Positions 31,672-41,108 are shown, counted from the stretch's first letter. The stretch: 64,000 nt of DNA from Bacillota bacterium (GCA_023459275.1 JAEWVC010000052.1:32822-96821), one strand, 5' to 3'. The notes: generated from the letters alone by a model not told the origin. Translations and numbers: made by a program.

Positions 31672-33216
31672 TCAATTTACGATGTAGGTATCCAGATAAT
31701 CCACCATCAGCGCGCTCCAGTCCTGGCCCGACACCTCTTTGAGCGTCTGCTCAAAATCGGCCCGGCTGGCCAGCCGGAAGGCGAACCGTTGAAAATAGGC
31801 GCGCTGAAACGCCTGGAACTTTTCGTCAAGAGCCATATGGAGGGCTTCCAGCATGGCCGCTCCCCGGCGGTAGACCACCAGGGAATACTCCGGCATGTCG
31901 CCGAAGTAGTCAATGGGGCTGCCGGGCGTCACCCCCTGGGGAACGCTCACCCGCATGGCCGTCTCGAACCTTGAAAACGCCAGTTCCGCCCTGGCCTGAT
32001 CCCCATAATACTTCTGCACATAGTCCAGCAGGGAGTATTCGGCCATGGCCTCATCCTGCCATGGGTTGTAATACTGGTCGGAGCCCACCGCCGCGTACCA
32101 CCACTGGTGCGCCGTCTCATGGGCGGTGACCAGTTCCAGGCTCTGTTCGTTCGCAGCCTCGTACAGCTCCTTCTGCACCAGGATCAGCCCCGGGTACTCC
32201 ATGCCGCCGTAGGGGAAATCCACCGTGGCCACGGCGAAATGGCGGTAGGGGTACACCCCGTACAGTTCGCTGTAGCATTCCAGGGCCCGCTTCCCGTACT
32301 TGAGGGCCTTGTCGGCGGCGTTTGCCGAAAGGCCGTAGCCGGTAACCAGCACGTCCCCCGCCCGCTCCTGGGCAACGGCATACCTGTTACTGATGGAGAG
32401 GGCAAACTCCCGCACCGCGGGGGCGTCGAAGGCGTACTCCCATCTCCCGCCGGCCTCCGTCCGTTCGCCGTAGGCGCTGCCCGCGCACTGGTAGCCCTCG
32501 GGCACGTTCACCGTCACGCTGTAATTGGCGCATTCCGAGTAAAACGGGTCGCCAATCGGGAAATACTCCTCCGTGCGCCAGGCCCCGTCTTCCCATACGG
32601 AGGGGAGGACAAAGGTGTTCCCCAGCGTCCAGATCCCCGAGGCGTAGCCAAAGCGGTAGGCGCAGTCCGGGACCCTGACGGCGTAGCCTAAGGCGATGTC
32701 GATCCATTCCCCCGGCTGCCAAATTTCCTGCAATTGAATGCGCTGTACGGTTTTGGCGCCGTCATCAAAGGTGTAGGCGGCGGCCTTCCCGCCCGCCAGG
32801 ACGCTGTCCATGGTAAGATAGCCTTCGCTGAAGCCCCCGGGATAGCATACGTCGTAGGTATCCTCAATGGCCGCCGGACTGTAATCCTCCGACAAAAAGG
32901 CATTGGCGTACGTGCGCAGCACCACATCCGTCAGAGCCTGGCCGGTCCTGTTCTGAAGGCGCAGCGTCTGCGCAACCTCAAGGCGGCTTGCCTCCGGCTG
33001 GAAATCGGCCGATATGGAAATCTCGTCCAGCCCTTTCGCCGCATTCAGGAGCGCCGCGCTATGCTTGGGCAGGTCCAGCGTGCCGGCGGTCACCCGCGGG
33101 AAAAAGACCACTGCCATAAGTGCGGCCAGGCAGACGGCAGCCAAAGCCCAGAACCAGACCCTTCGGTACACGGGGCTTTTCCCGCGCGGCTTCCTTTGCG
33201 CAACCTGCTTGTCCAT
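31672..33216 (-). CDS. M1-family (gluzincin) metallopeptidase, membrane-anchored
   Basis: 514 residues. N-terminal basic stretch, one helix (about 20-40), then a surface-exposed M1-like domain. The exopeptidase loop reads GGMEYPGLILVQ (GxMEN variant, Asn replaced by Tyr), followed by TAHETAHQWWYAAVGSDQYY with the HExxH zinc site at about 366-370 and the third ligand in WQDEAMAEYS. It lacks the long C-terminal domain of PepN, a common trait of secreted M1-like enzymes in Clostridia. First gene of the envelope operon (25-base gap to the glycosyltransferase). ATG 33216 follows GCGGGAG. Confidence 0.88.
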   Translation of the reverse strand: MDKQVAQRKPRGKSPVYRRVWFWALAAVCLAALMAVVFFPRVTAGTLDLPKHSAALLNAAKGLDEISISADFQPEASRLEVAQTLRLQNRTGQALTDVVLRTYANAFLSEDYSPAAIEDTYDVCYPGGFSEGYLTMDSVLAGGKAAAYTFDDGAKTVQRIQLQEIWQPGEWIDIALGYAVRVPDCAYRFGYASGIWTLGNTFVLPSVWEDGAWRTEEYFPIGDPFYSECANYSVTVNVPEGYQCAGSAYGERTEAGGRWEYAFDAPAVREFALSISNRYAVAQERAGDVLVTGYGLSANAADKALKYGKRALECYSELYGVYPYRHFAVATVDFPYGGMEYPGLILVQKELYEAANEQSLELVTAHETAHQWWYAAVGSDQYYNPWQDEAMAEYSLLDYVQKYYGDQARAELAFSRFETAMRVSVPQGVTPGSPIDYFGDMPEYSLVVYRRGAAMLEALHMALDEKFQAFQRAYFQRFAFRLASRADFEQTLKEVSGQDWSALMVDYLDTYIVN

Positions 33217-33261
33217 ATCGTCTCCCGCCGCGGCAGGCCACAGGCACAGCCGCTTTTCTGA

Positions 33262-35565
33262 TTATACTACACTTTGTGTTTGCTTGCCAACATTTCCCCG
33301 GGCCATGCCGTAAAAAATCGCGTCCTCCGGGCCCACGCCCGCAAGCAGAACCGAAGGCGCGCCGGTGTAGAACAACGCCAGCCTATGCAGGGGGCGCGTT
33401 AAAAGCACATACAGAAGGCGGCAGAAGAAGGGCTCGTCCGGATAGGCGCTCTCCCCCGCGTCCGCCACCAGCACGCAGTCAAACTCCAGGCCCTTGGTAA
33501 TGGCCGCGGGGATCACCAGGACCCCGCCCCCGTAATGGCTGTCCCCGGCCGTAAGCAGCCGGGCGCCCAGCTCCTTGGGCAGGGCGCGGAAAAGGCGCTT
33601 GCAGCCCTCTTCCGTCTTTTCCACGATGGCGATGCTGTGGTACCCCTCCGCCCTGAAGGCTTCCGCCGTTGCGGCGATGGCGGCAATCCTGTCCCTGTCA
33701 CTTGAAAAAGCATACACCGCCGGCTTTTCCCCGTGGCGCAGCACCGGCCTGGCCATGGGCTGATTGGGCACGGGATGGCGGGCCGCCACGCGGCTGGCCA
33801 CGGTCATGATCTCCACAGTGTTGCGGTAGCTGATAATCAGCTGCCTTTTTACCGCCCTGCCGCCGAAGACGCTTTCCGTCACCTGCTCCCAGTCCCTGAT
33901 GCCCTCGTCGCTGTGGACGCCCTGCATCAGGTCCCCCACCATAGTAAACGAATCATGGCCCGCCCATTCTTTCAAAAAAGCGATATGGAAGGGAGAAAAG
34001 TCCTGGGCCTCGTCCATTACCACATGGGTAACCCCAAGGCGCTTCGCCCCCCATACACGCCGCCCGATGGCCATGAGCGCCGGCAGGTCCTCCGACCCGG
34101 CCTCGCCCGTAAGCAGCGTTTCCCTGGTGCGCGAAACCAGATCCGTACCCTCCTCCCCAAAATCGCCCCGCTTTTCCAGTTCATTCAGGAAGGCTGCGTA
34201 AACCTCCAGCACGTTCATGGCCGGCCAGGCATCCGGATAGGCCTTCAAAAACTTCTTCTGTTCCTCCGCAAGCTCCAAAAGGCGCATTTCCCTGTTTTCC
34301 AGCAGCTTTTTAACCCGGGCCCTGCGCTCCTCACAGTCCGGCAGGCGGGCATTCAGGGCGTCCAGCCGCTCCCGCACCATGGCCTCCAGCCGCTCCGTCA
34401 TGCGCTCCGCGGCCTTTTTCAGCCGTCCGGCCACGTACTTTTTCAGTTCCGCAACCCGCTGGCGCAGGGGGAAGGGCTTCAATTGGGTCAGGTAAATTTC
34501 CGTGATCTCTTCCTTTGTATACAGCCTCTCGCTGCCGAAAAGCACGTCCTCCTGCGGGATCACCCGCCGCTCGTACAGCGCAAGAAAATCCTCCAGCGCC
34601 TTCTTGTAGGCAAGGGAGCCTTTCAGCCGAAGCACCGCACCCAGCGCCGCCCGCTGCTCAAGGGTCATGTACAGCCGGTCCTCCAGCCGGTTTTCCCTGC
34701 GCACCTTCACCATCTGCCTGCCAAGGCAGCGGCTGCACAGCCCCAAAAAGGTGGTCTGCTGCACGCTGAGCACGCCCAGGTCCGGCAGCACGGCGGAGAT
34801 ATAGTCCAAAAAAAGCGGGTTAGGCGCCACGATCATCATGGACCCGGGATCCAGTGTTTTCTGGTAAGCATACAAAAGCCAGGCGATACGGTGCAATGCA
34901 ATGGTGGTTTTCCCGCTGCCCGCTACCCCCTGGACAATAAGTGGCCTTTCAATGCCGTGCCTGATAACGATATTCTGCTCCGCCTGGATGGTGGTAACAA
35001 TCTCCCGCAGCCTGTCGGTGCTCACGGCGCCCAATACGCCCTGCAGATACGCGTCCTGGCTGACTACGCCAGAGTCGAAGATGCCGGTAAGCCGCCCCTG
35101 CGCCACGGTGATCATGCGCTTGAGGGTCAGTTCCCCTTCCACCCGGCCGTCCGGCGCTTCGTAGGCCATAGGGCCCACCTGGCCGGAATAGTAGAGGTTG
35201 GCCACGGGGCTTCGCCAGTCCACCACCTCCACGCTGTACTCCGGTGTCTTCAGCACTCCCCAGCAGCCCAGATAGTGGGTTTCCTTCGGGCCGCCCCTGG
35301 GAATGAAGTCCAGCCTGGAGAAAAAGGGCTGCCGGCGTGAAAGCGCCAGGTTGTGCAGCGTTTGAAGCTTCATGCGCAGCATGTTCAGCGCCACTTGCTC
35401 ATCCGCGTCGATGCCCTCCGGCACCTTGACGATCCGTTCCTCCTCCGCGCCGACCCCGGTTTCCGCTTCCAATTTGCCGATCTCTTCCCGGATCACGGAA
35501 AGGGTTTGCAAAAGCCTGCGGTTTTCCGGCGCGGCGTCCGGGTGGTCCGGCATACGCCACTCCAT
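33262..35565 (-). CDS. HelD-type UvrD/Rep-like helicase, RNA polymerase recycling factor
   Basis: Superfamily I ATPase of 767 residues. The HelD pattern is clear: an N-terminal region with IREEIGKLEAETGV (coiled coil), the arm segment VVDWRSPVANLYYSGQVGPM, Walker A GVAGSGKTTIALHR at about 213-226, a long helical insertion (about 360-450), DEAQDFSPFHIAFLKEWAG, FTMVGDLMQGVHSDEG and a C-terminal LLYVLLTRPLHRLALFYTG. HelD removes stalled RNA polymerase from DNA in Gram-positive bacteria. ATG 35565 is well placed behind GGGAGG; a GTG at 35574 would overlap the binding site. Confidence 0.93.
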   Translation of the reverse strand: MEWRMPDHPDAAPENRRLLQTLSVIREEIGKLEAETGVGAEEERIVKVPEGIDADEQVALNMLRMKLQTLHNLALSRRQPFFSRLDFIPRGGPKETHYLGCWGVLKTPEYSVEVVDWRSPVANLYYSGQVGPMAYEAPDGRVEGELTLKRMITVAQGRLTGIFDSGVVSQDAYLQGVLGAVSTDRLREIVTTIQAEQNIVIRHGIERPLIVQGVAGSGKTTIALHRIAWLLYAYQKTLDPGSMMIVAPNPLFLDYISAVLPDLGVLSVQQTTFLGLCSRCLGRQMVKVRRENRLEDRLYMTLEQRAALGAVLRLKGSLAYKKALEDFLALYERRVIPQEDVLFGSERLYTKEEITEIYLTQLKPFPLRQRVAELKKYVAGRLKKAAERMTERLEAMVRERLDALNARLPDCEERRARVKKLLENREMRLLELAEEQKKFLKAYPDAWPAMNVLEVYAAFLNELEKRGDFGEEGTDLVSRTRETLLTGEAGSEDLPALMAIGRRVWGAKRLGVTHVVMDEAQDFSPFHIAFLKEWAGHDSFTMVGDLMQGVHSDEGIRDWEQVTESVFGGRAVKRQLIISYRNTVEIMTVASRVAARHPVPNQPMARPVLRHGEKPAVYAFSSDRDRIAAIAATAEAFRAEGYHSIAIVEKTEEGCKRLFRALPKELGARLLTAGDSHYGGGVLVIPAAITKGLEFDCVLVADAGESAYPDEPFFCRLLYVLLTRPLHRLALFYTGAPSVLLAGVGPEDAIFYGMARGNVGKQTQSVV

Positions 35566-35610
35566 AGGGAACACCTCCCATCGCTATGCTGTTTTCAGGC
35601 GAGAACAAAT

Positions 35611-35639
35611 ATTTTATCTGTTTTCTATTGATCTGTCAA
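35611..35639 (-). promoter_or_regulatory. Promoter of the helD gene
   Basis: Minus strand TTGACA (35639-35634), 17 bases, TAAAAT (35616-35611), about 45 bases upstream of the start. Confidence 0.75.
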
Positions 35640-35649
35640 TCCCTTTCTT

Positions 35650-36084
35650 CTATTTTTCCGTCCGAAAATCCCGGGCCCACTCCTCAATCAGATCGGACAG
35701 CACGAAGGCGGTATCCAGATACAGGCTTTCGCTGCCACCAAAGGGATCTGGCACCGGCCTTGAAAACACCCGGGCCTTATGGGCTTGCTCCGGATAGCGC
35801 TGCATAAACTCCCGGCGGTGGGCTTCGGTCATGCACAGCACCACATCCGCCTGCTCCGCCAGCGCAACGCTTACGCGTTTGGCGCGGTGGCCCTTCAGGC
35901 TCAGGCCCATGGTATTCATGGCCCACTGGGCGTTGCGGGAGGCCGGCGCGCCGGGGAGGGCGATAAAGCCCGCGCTGTCGCAGGCGACGGGCAGATTTCT
36001 TTTTCGCGCAAGCTCCTCCATCAGGCACTTGGCCATGGGGCTTCTGCAGGTGTTTCCGGTGCACAGGAAAAGAATGTGGGTCAT
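35650..36084 (-). CDS. ywlE: Low-molecular-weight phosphatase, YwlE type (protein-arginine phosphatase)
   Basis: 144 residues of the LMW-PTP fold. The phosphate loop ILFLCTGNTCRSPMAKCLME has the nucleophile Cys, the conserved Arg and, between them, Thr at the position that distinguishes YwlE (arginine phosphatase) from tyrosine phosphatases. The general acid aspartate lies in PVPDPFGGSE. ATG 36084 follows AAAGGAGG. In Bacillus YwlE opposes McsB, and the gene is a neighbour of ywlC (tsaC), as here. No mcsB is in the window, so specificity is inferred from the loop only. Confidence 0.87.
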   Translation of the reverse strand: MTHILFLCTGNTCRSPMAKCLMEELARKRNLPVACDSAGFIALPGAPASRNAQWAMNTMGLSLKGHRAKRVSVALAEQADVVLCMTEAHRREFMQRYPEQAHKARVFSRPVPDPFGGSESLYLDTAFVLSDLIEEWARDFRTEK

Positions 36085-36139
36085 GCTGCCTCCTTTGGGA
36101 ATGGCCGGTACCGAAAAGCCTTTGCCCTTCTTGTACAAT

Positions 36140-37183
36140 TTATGCCTTGTCCGCGTCCACCGTATGGAAGGACGCGGCGCGTCCCAGCCGGTTCATGATG
36201 GCCAGGCCAAGGCCGCTGGCCTCCATCCCCTCGCTTACGATGCAATCCACATGTTCCTCGTCCATGCGCCGGAGCACGTCAAACAGCCCGGCGGCCACCT
36301 CACCGGGCTTTTGAAGGCTTCCCATATCCACCGCCTTACGCGGGCCGTAGGCCGCGGTATGCTCGGACAGCGCCAGGATGCGGGCTGTTTTCCCGCCCGC
36401 TGCCGCCTGGTCATACAGCGCGGCGCAGGTTTTTATCACGTTCTCCGGGCTGCCCAGGACAATGGTCATCTCCCCCCTAGGGGCATAGTGCCGGTGGCGC
36501 ATGCCCGGGGAAGGAGCGGCTTCCCCCGGCGCCAGGGGCTTCAATAAGCTGTCCGCCGTGCGCACCTCACCCAACACCCCGGCGATCATCTCCGGGGTCA
36601 CAAAACCTGGGCGCAGCACCACGGGGGTTTCGCCTGCCATGTCCACCACGGTGGATTCCAGGCCCACATCGCAGGGGCCGCCGTCCAGGATGAGCGGGAT
36701 GCGGCCCGCCATGTCCTCCCACACGTGCTCCGCCCGGGTGGGGCTGGGACGGCCGCTGCGGTTGGCGCTGGGCGCGGCCACCGGGCAGCCGCACACATGC
36801 AAAAGCGCCCTGGCCACCTGGTGGGAGGGCATGCGAACGGCCACTGTATCAAGCCCCGCCGTGACCTCCGGGGGCACCACGGGCCTTTTGGGCAGCAAAA
36901 CGGTGAGCGGCCCCGGCCAGAAGGCTTCCATCAGCCGCAGTGCCTTGCCATTCACCCTGCACAAGGGGTCAAGGTCCGCCATGGAAGAGATATGCACAAT
37001 AAGAGGGTTGTCCGCCGGGCGCTCCTTGGCCGCAAAGATGTTCAGAACAGCCCGCGGGTTCAGGGCGTCGGCCCCCAGGCCGTATACCGTTTCGGTGGGG
37101 AAAGCCACCAATTCGCCTTTTTGCAGCAGGGAGGCGGCGTAGGCGATGGCTTCCTCATTAGGGGGGAGAAGTCGGGTTTCCAT
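36140..37183 (-). CDS. tsaC: Threonylcarbamoyl-AMP synthase (Sua5/YwlC type)
   Basis: Makes threonylcarbamoyl-AMP from threonine, bicarbonate and ATP for t6A37 of tRNA. About 347 residues, the long type with a C-terminal Sua5 domain. Seen: KGELVAFPTETVYGLGADAL, KERPADNPLIVHI, WPGPLTVLLPKRPVVPPEVT, APSANRSGRPSPTRAEHV, and the linker SPGMRHRHYAPRGEMTIV leading into the Sua5 domain. ATG 37183 is preceded by AAGGAG. MtaB at 53114 modifies the same base further. Placed between ywlE and a ZIP transporter. Confidence 0.94.
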   Translation of the reverse strand: METRLLPPNEEAIAYAASLLQKGELVAFPTETVYGLGADALNPRAVLNIFAAKERPADNPLIVHISSMADLDPLCRVNGKALRLMEAFWPGPLTVLLPKRPVVPPEVTAGLDTVAVRMPSHQVARALLHVCGCPVAAPSANRSGRPSPTRAEHVWEDMAGRIPLILDGGPCDVGLESTVVDMAGETPVVLRPGFVTPEMIAGVLGEVRTADSLLKPLAPGEAAPSPGMRHRHYAPRGEMTIVLGSPENVIKTCAALYDQAAAGGKTARILALSEHTAAYGPRKAVDMGSLQKPGEVAAGLFDVLRRMDEEHVDCIVSEGMEASGLGLAIMNRLGRAASFHTVDADKA

Positions 37184-37207
37184 TGTGAAAAAAACTCCTT
37201 GCAAAGG

Positions 37208-37936
37208 CTATAGCCACACGGACAGCAGGCAGCCGGCCACCACGCCCAGGGACAGAAGAAAGGTCTCCAGCCGCCCCGCGGCTTTTTTCTGGGCTTCGGG
37301 CAAAAGATCGGCACAGGTAATTTGCAGCATCGCCCCGCCGGCAAACCCCAGGCAGGCGGAAAGGGTGGGATGGCCCATGCCGCCGGCGTACAGGCCGATG
37401 GCCGCGCCCAGCACCGTGGGCAGGCCGCTTGCAAAAGCGGAGAGGAGCACCCTGCCCAGCCCCACGCCGCCCTCTTTCAGCGGAAGGGCCATCGACAGGC
37501 CCTCCGGCACATCATGCAGCGCAATGGCCAGGCACAGCGCCAGCCCGAACACGGGGGCGTCGGCGTATCCCGCGCCCACCGCCAGCCCCTCGGGCAGGTT
37601 GTGCAGCGCGATGCCCACGCCGATAAGCATGCCCGAGTGCCTCAGGGAATTTCCGCTCCCCCGCCGCTTTTCATGGCGGTTCAGGAGGATATCGGACAAA
37701 AGCATGAAAAAAATCCCGGCCATCAAGGAGAGGAAAGCCATGCCCTGATCAAGCAGCAGCGCTTCCGGCAAAAGCTCAAAGCAGACGATGGAAATCATCA
37801 GCCCGCCGGTAAAGTGCAGAATGCGGCTGATGCTCTTTTCCGTAAGTTTAGGCAGCAGCACGGCGATGACCCCGCCAAGCCCCGTGCCCAGAACCCCTGC
37901 CGCCGCCCCCAGGAGCAGCAGCCCGCCGCTGTCCAT
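37208..37936 (-). CDS. ZIP-family divalent metal transporter
   Basis: Inner-membrane zinc/iron permease of 242 residues with eight predicted helices. Metal-binding motifs ALHNLPEGLAVG in helix 4 and ALHDVPEGLSMAL in helix 5 are both intact. A histidine-rich loop is short (NRHEKRRG). I chose ATG 37936 (MDSGGLLLLGAAAGVLGTGL), with GGGGAAGGGGG upstream. The longer in-frame reading continues into repeat copy B and is unlikely. Metal not determinable. Confidence 0.9.
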   Translation of the reverse strand: MDSGGLLLLGAAAGVLGTGLGGVIAVLLPKLTEKSISRILHFTGGLMISIVCFELLPEALLLDQGMAFLSLMAGIFFMLLSDILLNRHEKRRGSGNSLRHSGMLIGVGIALHNLPEGLAVGAGYADAPVFGLALCLAIALHDVPEGLSMALPLKEGGVGLGRVLLSAFASGLPTVLGAAIGLYAGGMGHPTLSACLGFAGGAMLQITCADLLPEAQKKAAGRLETFLLSLGVVAGCLLSVWL

Positions 37937-38012
37937 GCGCCTTCCCCCTTCCCCTGCAAGCAGGGTATGCCAGGGGAAAAGGAGGTTATGCCTGGACAAG
38001 AAACCAACTCTG

Positions 38013-38175
38013 GGGGAAGCAACGAGGGGGTATCCCCCTCGTTTGAAATCGTCTCGCCCGGTTTTGCCGGGTGGGCGGGGTTTGCGAAGCAAACATTCCT
38101 TACACTTTTTGCCGGCCGTGAACAAAATGAACAAGCAAAAAGTGCGGAATCGCGGAAATGGCGCAGCCATTTCCA
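38013..38175 (+). repeat. Dispersed structured intergenic repeat, copy B
   Basis: Four hairpins in a row: AACGAGGGGG/CCCCCTCGTT (38021-38043), CCCGG/CCGGG (38057-38071), CACTTTTTGC/GCAAAAAGTG (38103-38144), GGAAATGGC/GCCATTTCC (38154-38174). The linkers TTTGAAATCGTCTCG (38042-38056) and AGCAAACATTCCTTAC (38088-38103) are identical in copy C (57737-58016, minus strand), while stem sequences differ and still pair. It fills the gap between prfA and the ZIP gene. The last hairpin ends 9 bases before the prfA stop. Confidence 0.75.
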
Positions 38176-38183
38176 CGAAAAGT

Positions 38184-39251
38184 TTATGCCTCCTGGGTTA
38201 ATTGCTTCAAAAGCTGCGCCTGTTCCTCCATGCGCAGCGCGTCGATGATCTCGTCCAGGTCGCCGTCGATGATCTCATTGATGCGGTACAGCGTCAGGCC
38301 GATGCGGTGGTCCGTCACCCGGCCCTGGGGGAAGTTGTAGGTGCGGATGCGCTCGCTGCGGTCCCCGGTACCAATTTGGCCCCGGCGGTTTTGGGCGTAC
38401 TCCGCGTCCTTTTCCGCCTGCATCTGGGAAAGAAGCCGGGATTTCAAAACCTTCATGGCCTTGTCCCGGTTTTTGATTTGGCTTTTTTCGTCCTGGCAGG
38501 TAACCACCAGGCCCGTAGGCAAATGGGTGATGCGCACCGCCGAGTCGGTGGTGTTGATGCACTGGCCGCCGTGGCCCGTGGAGCGGTAGACGTCAATGCG
38601 CAGGTCATTGGGGTTGATGGTCACCTCCACATCTTCCGCCTCCGGCAGCACCGCCACGGTGCAGGTGCTGGTGTGGATGCGCCCGCAGGATTCCGTGGCC
38701 GGCACCCGCTGCACCCGATGCACGCCGCTTTCAAACTTCAGCCGGCTGAACACGTCGCTGCCGTACATGGAGAAAACGGCTTCCTTGATGCCCCCCAGCT
38801 CCGTGGCGTTGATGCTTACAGACTCCACCCGCCAGCCATGGCGCTCGGCGTAGCGCGTGTACATGCGCATAAGCTCCGCGGCAAACAGGCTGGCCTCCTC
38901 GCCGCCGGCGCCGCCTCTGATCTCCATGAGGATATTGCGCTGATCGTTGGGGTCCTTGGGCAGAAGCATCAGCCGAAGCTCCCGCTCCGCCTCCTCCTTC
39001 TGGCTTTCAAGCCCACTCAGCTCCTCCTGGGCCATGTCCGCAAAATCCGGGTCCTTCAATAGCGCCTGGGCATCCTTCACCTGCGAAAGCAGCTGGCCGT
39101 AGGCTTCCCAGGCATTCACCGCCGGCTCCAACTGGGCATGCTCCTTAACCAGCCTTTGCCACAGCGCCTGGTCGGCGATGATCTCCGGCTGGGATACGGC
39201 GGTGGAAAGCTCCTGGTACCTGTTTTGCATCCATTCAAACTTATCGAACAT
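38184..39251 (-). CDS. prfA: Peptide chain release factor 1
   Basis: Recognises UAA/UAG and triggers peptide release. 355 residues. The codon-reading tripeptide sits in QRVPATESCGRIHTS, and the GGQ motif in VYRSTGHGGQCINTTDSAVR at about 228-230. Length and order are standard. ATG 39251 has GGGAGG upstream and overlaps the end of prmC by 11 bases. Co-transcribed with prmC, whose product methylates the GGQ glutamine. Confidence 0.96.
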   Translation of the reverse strand: MFDKFEWMQNRYQELSTAVSQPEIIADQALWQRLVKEHAQLEPAVNAWEAYGQLLSQVKDAQALLKDPDFADMAQEELSGLESQKEEAERELRLMLLPKDPNDQRNILMEIRGGAGGEEASLFAAELMRMYTRYAERHGWRVESVSINATELGGIKEAVFSMYGSDVFSRLKFESGVHRVQRVPATESCGRIHTSTCTVAVLPEAEDVEVTINPNDLRIDVYRSTGHGGQCINTTDSAVRITHLPTGLVVTCQDEKSQIKNRDKAMKVLKSRLLSQMQAEKDAEYAQNRRGQIGTGDRSERIRTYNFPQGRVTDHRIGLTLYRINEIIDGDLDEIIDALRMEEQAQLLKQLTQEA

Positions 39252-40113
39252 GGGTTCCTCCCGGAAAAGTACCTGGCCCGGCGGCGGACACGATCCTCAA
39301 AACGCCGCTCAGGTCGGGAAATACATCGGTCTGTAAAAACACCGGCGCAAAAAGCTCCCGGACAGCCCCGGCCTGGTCAAACCCCACTTCGCAAAAAAGC
39401 GCCCCGCCGGGGCTCAGAAAAAAGGGGGCTTCCTCCGCCAGGCGCCGGTAGAAGGCCAGGCCGTCCTCCCCGCCGTCCAGAGCCAGGCGCGGCTCCCTGA
39501 GCACCTCATCCTGCAGGGTTTCGCAGGCCGCGGAGGGGATGTAAGGGGGGTTGCAGATCATCAGGTCAAAGCGCTGTCCCGCAACGGCAGCCAGAAAATC
39601 ACCCTGATACATGTCCACCCGCACGCCATGGGCATCCGCGTTCCTGCGGGCCACCGCCAGCGCGTCTGAAGACAGGTCGCAGGCGGAAACCAGGGCGCCG
39701 GGCCGGGAAACGGCAAGGGCCACAGCGATGGCCCCGCTGCCTGTGCACAGGTCCAGCACCCGGGGTGCGGACAGATCCCGCCTTGCGCGGAGCCAGTCAA
39801 GCGCGCGCTCACAGAGCAGCTCTGTTTCAGGTCTTGGGATCAGCACGCTTTCGTCCACGTACATAAGAAGCCCCATAAAATCCTGATTTTTCAGAATATA
39901 TTGCAGCGGCTCCCGGGCTTCCCGCCTTGCAAGCAGGGCCTCATAGGCCGCCTGCCGGTCAGGGGGCAGCTCCAGGGAGCCGTGCATCAGCAGCGCCATA
40001 CGGTCTGTGTGCAGCGCGTGGGCCAGCAGGTATTCCGCGTCCAGGCGGCTGTCCGGAACCCCTGCCGCCGCAAGCCTTCCAGCCGCTTCCCGCAGGGCCT
40101 TGGCGGAAGTCAT
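39241..40113 (-). CDS. prmC: Release factor glutamine methyltransferase
   Basis: Methylates the GGQ glutamine of RF1 and RF2. 290 residues; N-terminal helical domain (RLAAAGVPDSRLDAEYLLAH), then the SAM-binding fold VLDLCTGSGAIAVALAVSRP and the catalytic NPPY in FDLMICNPPYIPSAACETL. The start ATG 40113 overlaps the DUF1385 stop (ATGA), and the gene overlaps prfA, so all three are translationally coupled. Confidence 0.95.
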   Translation of the reverse strand: MTSAKALREAAGRLAAAGVPDSRLDAEYLLAHALHTDRMALLMHGSLELPPDRQAAYEALLARREAREPLQYILKNQDFMGLLMYVDESVLIPRPETELLCERALDWLRARRDLSAPRVLDLCTGSGAIAVALAVSRPGALVSACDLSSDALAVARRNADAHGVRVDMYQGDFLAAVAGQRFDLMICNPPYIPSAACETLQDEVLREPRLALDGGEDGLAFYRRLAEEAPFFLSPGGALFCEVGFDQAGAVRELFAPVFLQTDVFPDLSGVLRIVSAAGPGTFPGGTHVR

Positions 40114-41108
40114 GCGTTCGCGGGCTCCGCTTTGGGCGCCACGGGTACGACGGTATATCCGTCCTTGGTTGTTTCCCCCTCCGGCAGGCCGTGCAGCGCC
40201 GCGTTCATGGCGGCAATGGCCACCTCCAGCATCCCGTCGTCGGGCGTCCTGGTGGTCAGCTTCTGCATCATCAGCCCCGGCCAGCGCAGCGCGTGCACCA
40301 GCTTGCCCTCGGAATGGGCCAAGCCCTTCAATATTTCATAGCTTACGCCGGCCACCACGGGCAAAAGCGCCAGGTGGCTCAAAAGGCGCAGAATATAGCT
40401 GTTCCCCCCGTATCCGAACAGGGTGTAGAGCAGGATGGCCAGCACAAACACGATCAGAAGGAAGGTGGTGCCGCAGCGGGGGTGCAGCGCGGAGAATTGC
40501 CTTGCGTTCTCCGGCGTCAGAGGCAAACCGTTCTCATGGCAGTACACGGTCTTGTGCTCCGCGCCGTGGTACTGGAAGGTGCGCCGCACGTCCGGGATAG
40601 CCCCGCAAAAGACCATGTAGCCGATCAAAATCAAAATACGCGTAATGCCCTCCAGCAGGCTGATGAGGGGTTTTGAGCTCAGGTTCTGGCGCAGGAAATT
40701 GCCCACCAGCGCGGGGATCACAAAGAACAGCCCCACCGCCAGCACGATGGCCAGCACCGCCGCGGTGCCCATGACCACCTTGTCAATGCCTTTGCCCAGC
40801 TTTTTGGCAAGCCATTTTTCAAACTTGCTGGGCTCCTCATCCATCACGCCCAGCATGCTACTGCTGGTCTGCAGCGTTTTCATCCCCAGGGAAAGCATGC
40901 TCCCCATGTTGATGATGCCGCGGATAAAAGGATAGCCCACCCATTTGTGTTTTTTGGACAGCGGGACATAGGCGTCGCGCTTGACCACAATGGAACCGTC
41001 AGGCCTTCGCACCGCCACGGCGATGGCCTCCGGGCCCTTCATCATCACGCCTTCCATCACGGCCTGGCCGCCGATATCCACACGCTTTTGTTTTTGCGTA
41101 TCGCTCAT
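40110..41108 (-). CDS. DUF1385 family membrane protein (YqhQ-like)
   Basis: 332 residues. Characteristic N-terminus KRVDIGGQAVMEGVMMKGPE, then WVGYPFIRGIINMGSMLSLG, several helices, and the conserved segment FQYHGAEHKTVYCHENGLPL and FSALHPRCGTTFLLIVFVLA. These conserved His/Glu/Cys residues in the second half look like a metal site. The family is unassigned and in Clostridia regularly stands between rpmE and prmC, as here. ATG 41108 follows AAGAGG. Confidence 0.93.
   Translation of the reverse strand: MSDTQKQKRVDIGGQAVMEGVMMKGPEAIAVAVRRPDGSIVVKRDAYVPLSKKHKWVGYPFIRGIINMGSMLSLGMKTLQTSSSMLGVMDEEPSKFEKWLAKKLGKGIDKVVMGTAAVLAIVLAVGLFFVIPALVGNFLRQNLSSKPLISLLEGITRILILIGYMVFCGAIPDVRRTFQYHGAEHKTVYCHENGLPLTPENARQFSALHPRCGTTFLLIVFVLAILLYTLFGYGGNSYILRLLSHLALLPVVAGVSYEILKGLAHSEGKLVHALRWPGLMMQKLTTRTPDDGMLEVAIAAMNAALHGLPEGETTKDGYTVVPVAPKAEPANA

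Noticed and set aside
37937..38176. Extended N-terminus of the ZIP transporter
   Set aside because: The added residues come from repeat copy B and the eight-helix protein is complete from ATG 37936.
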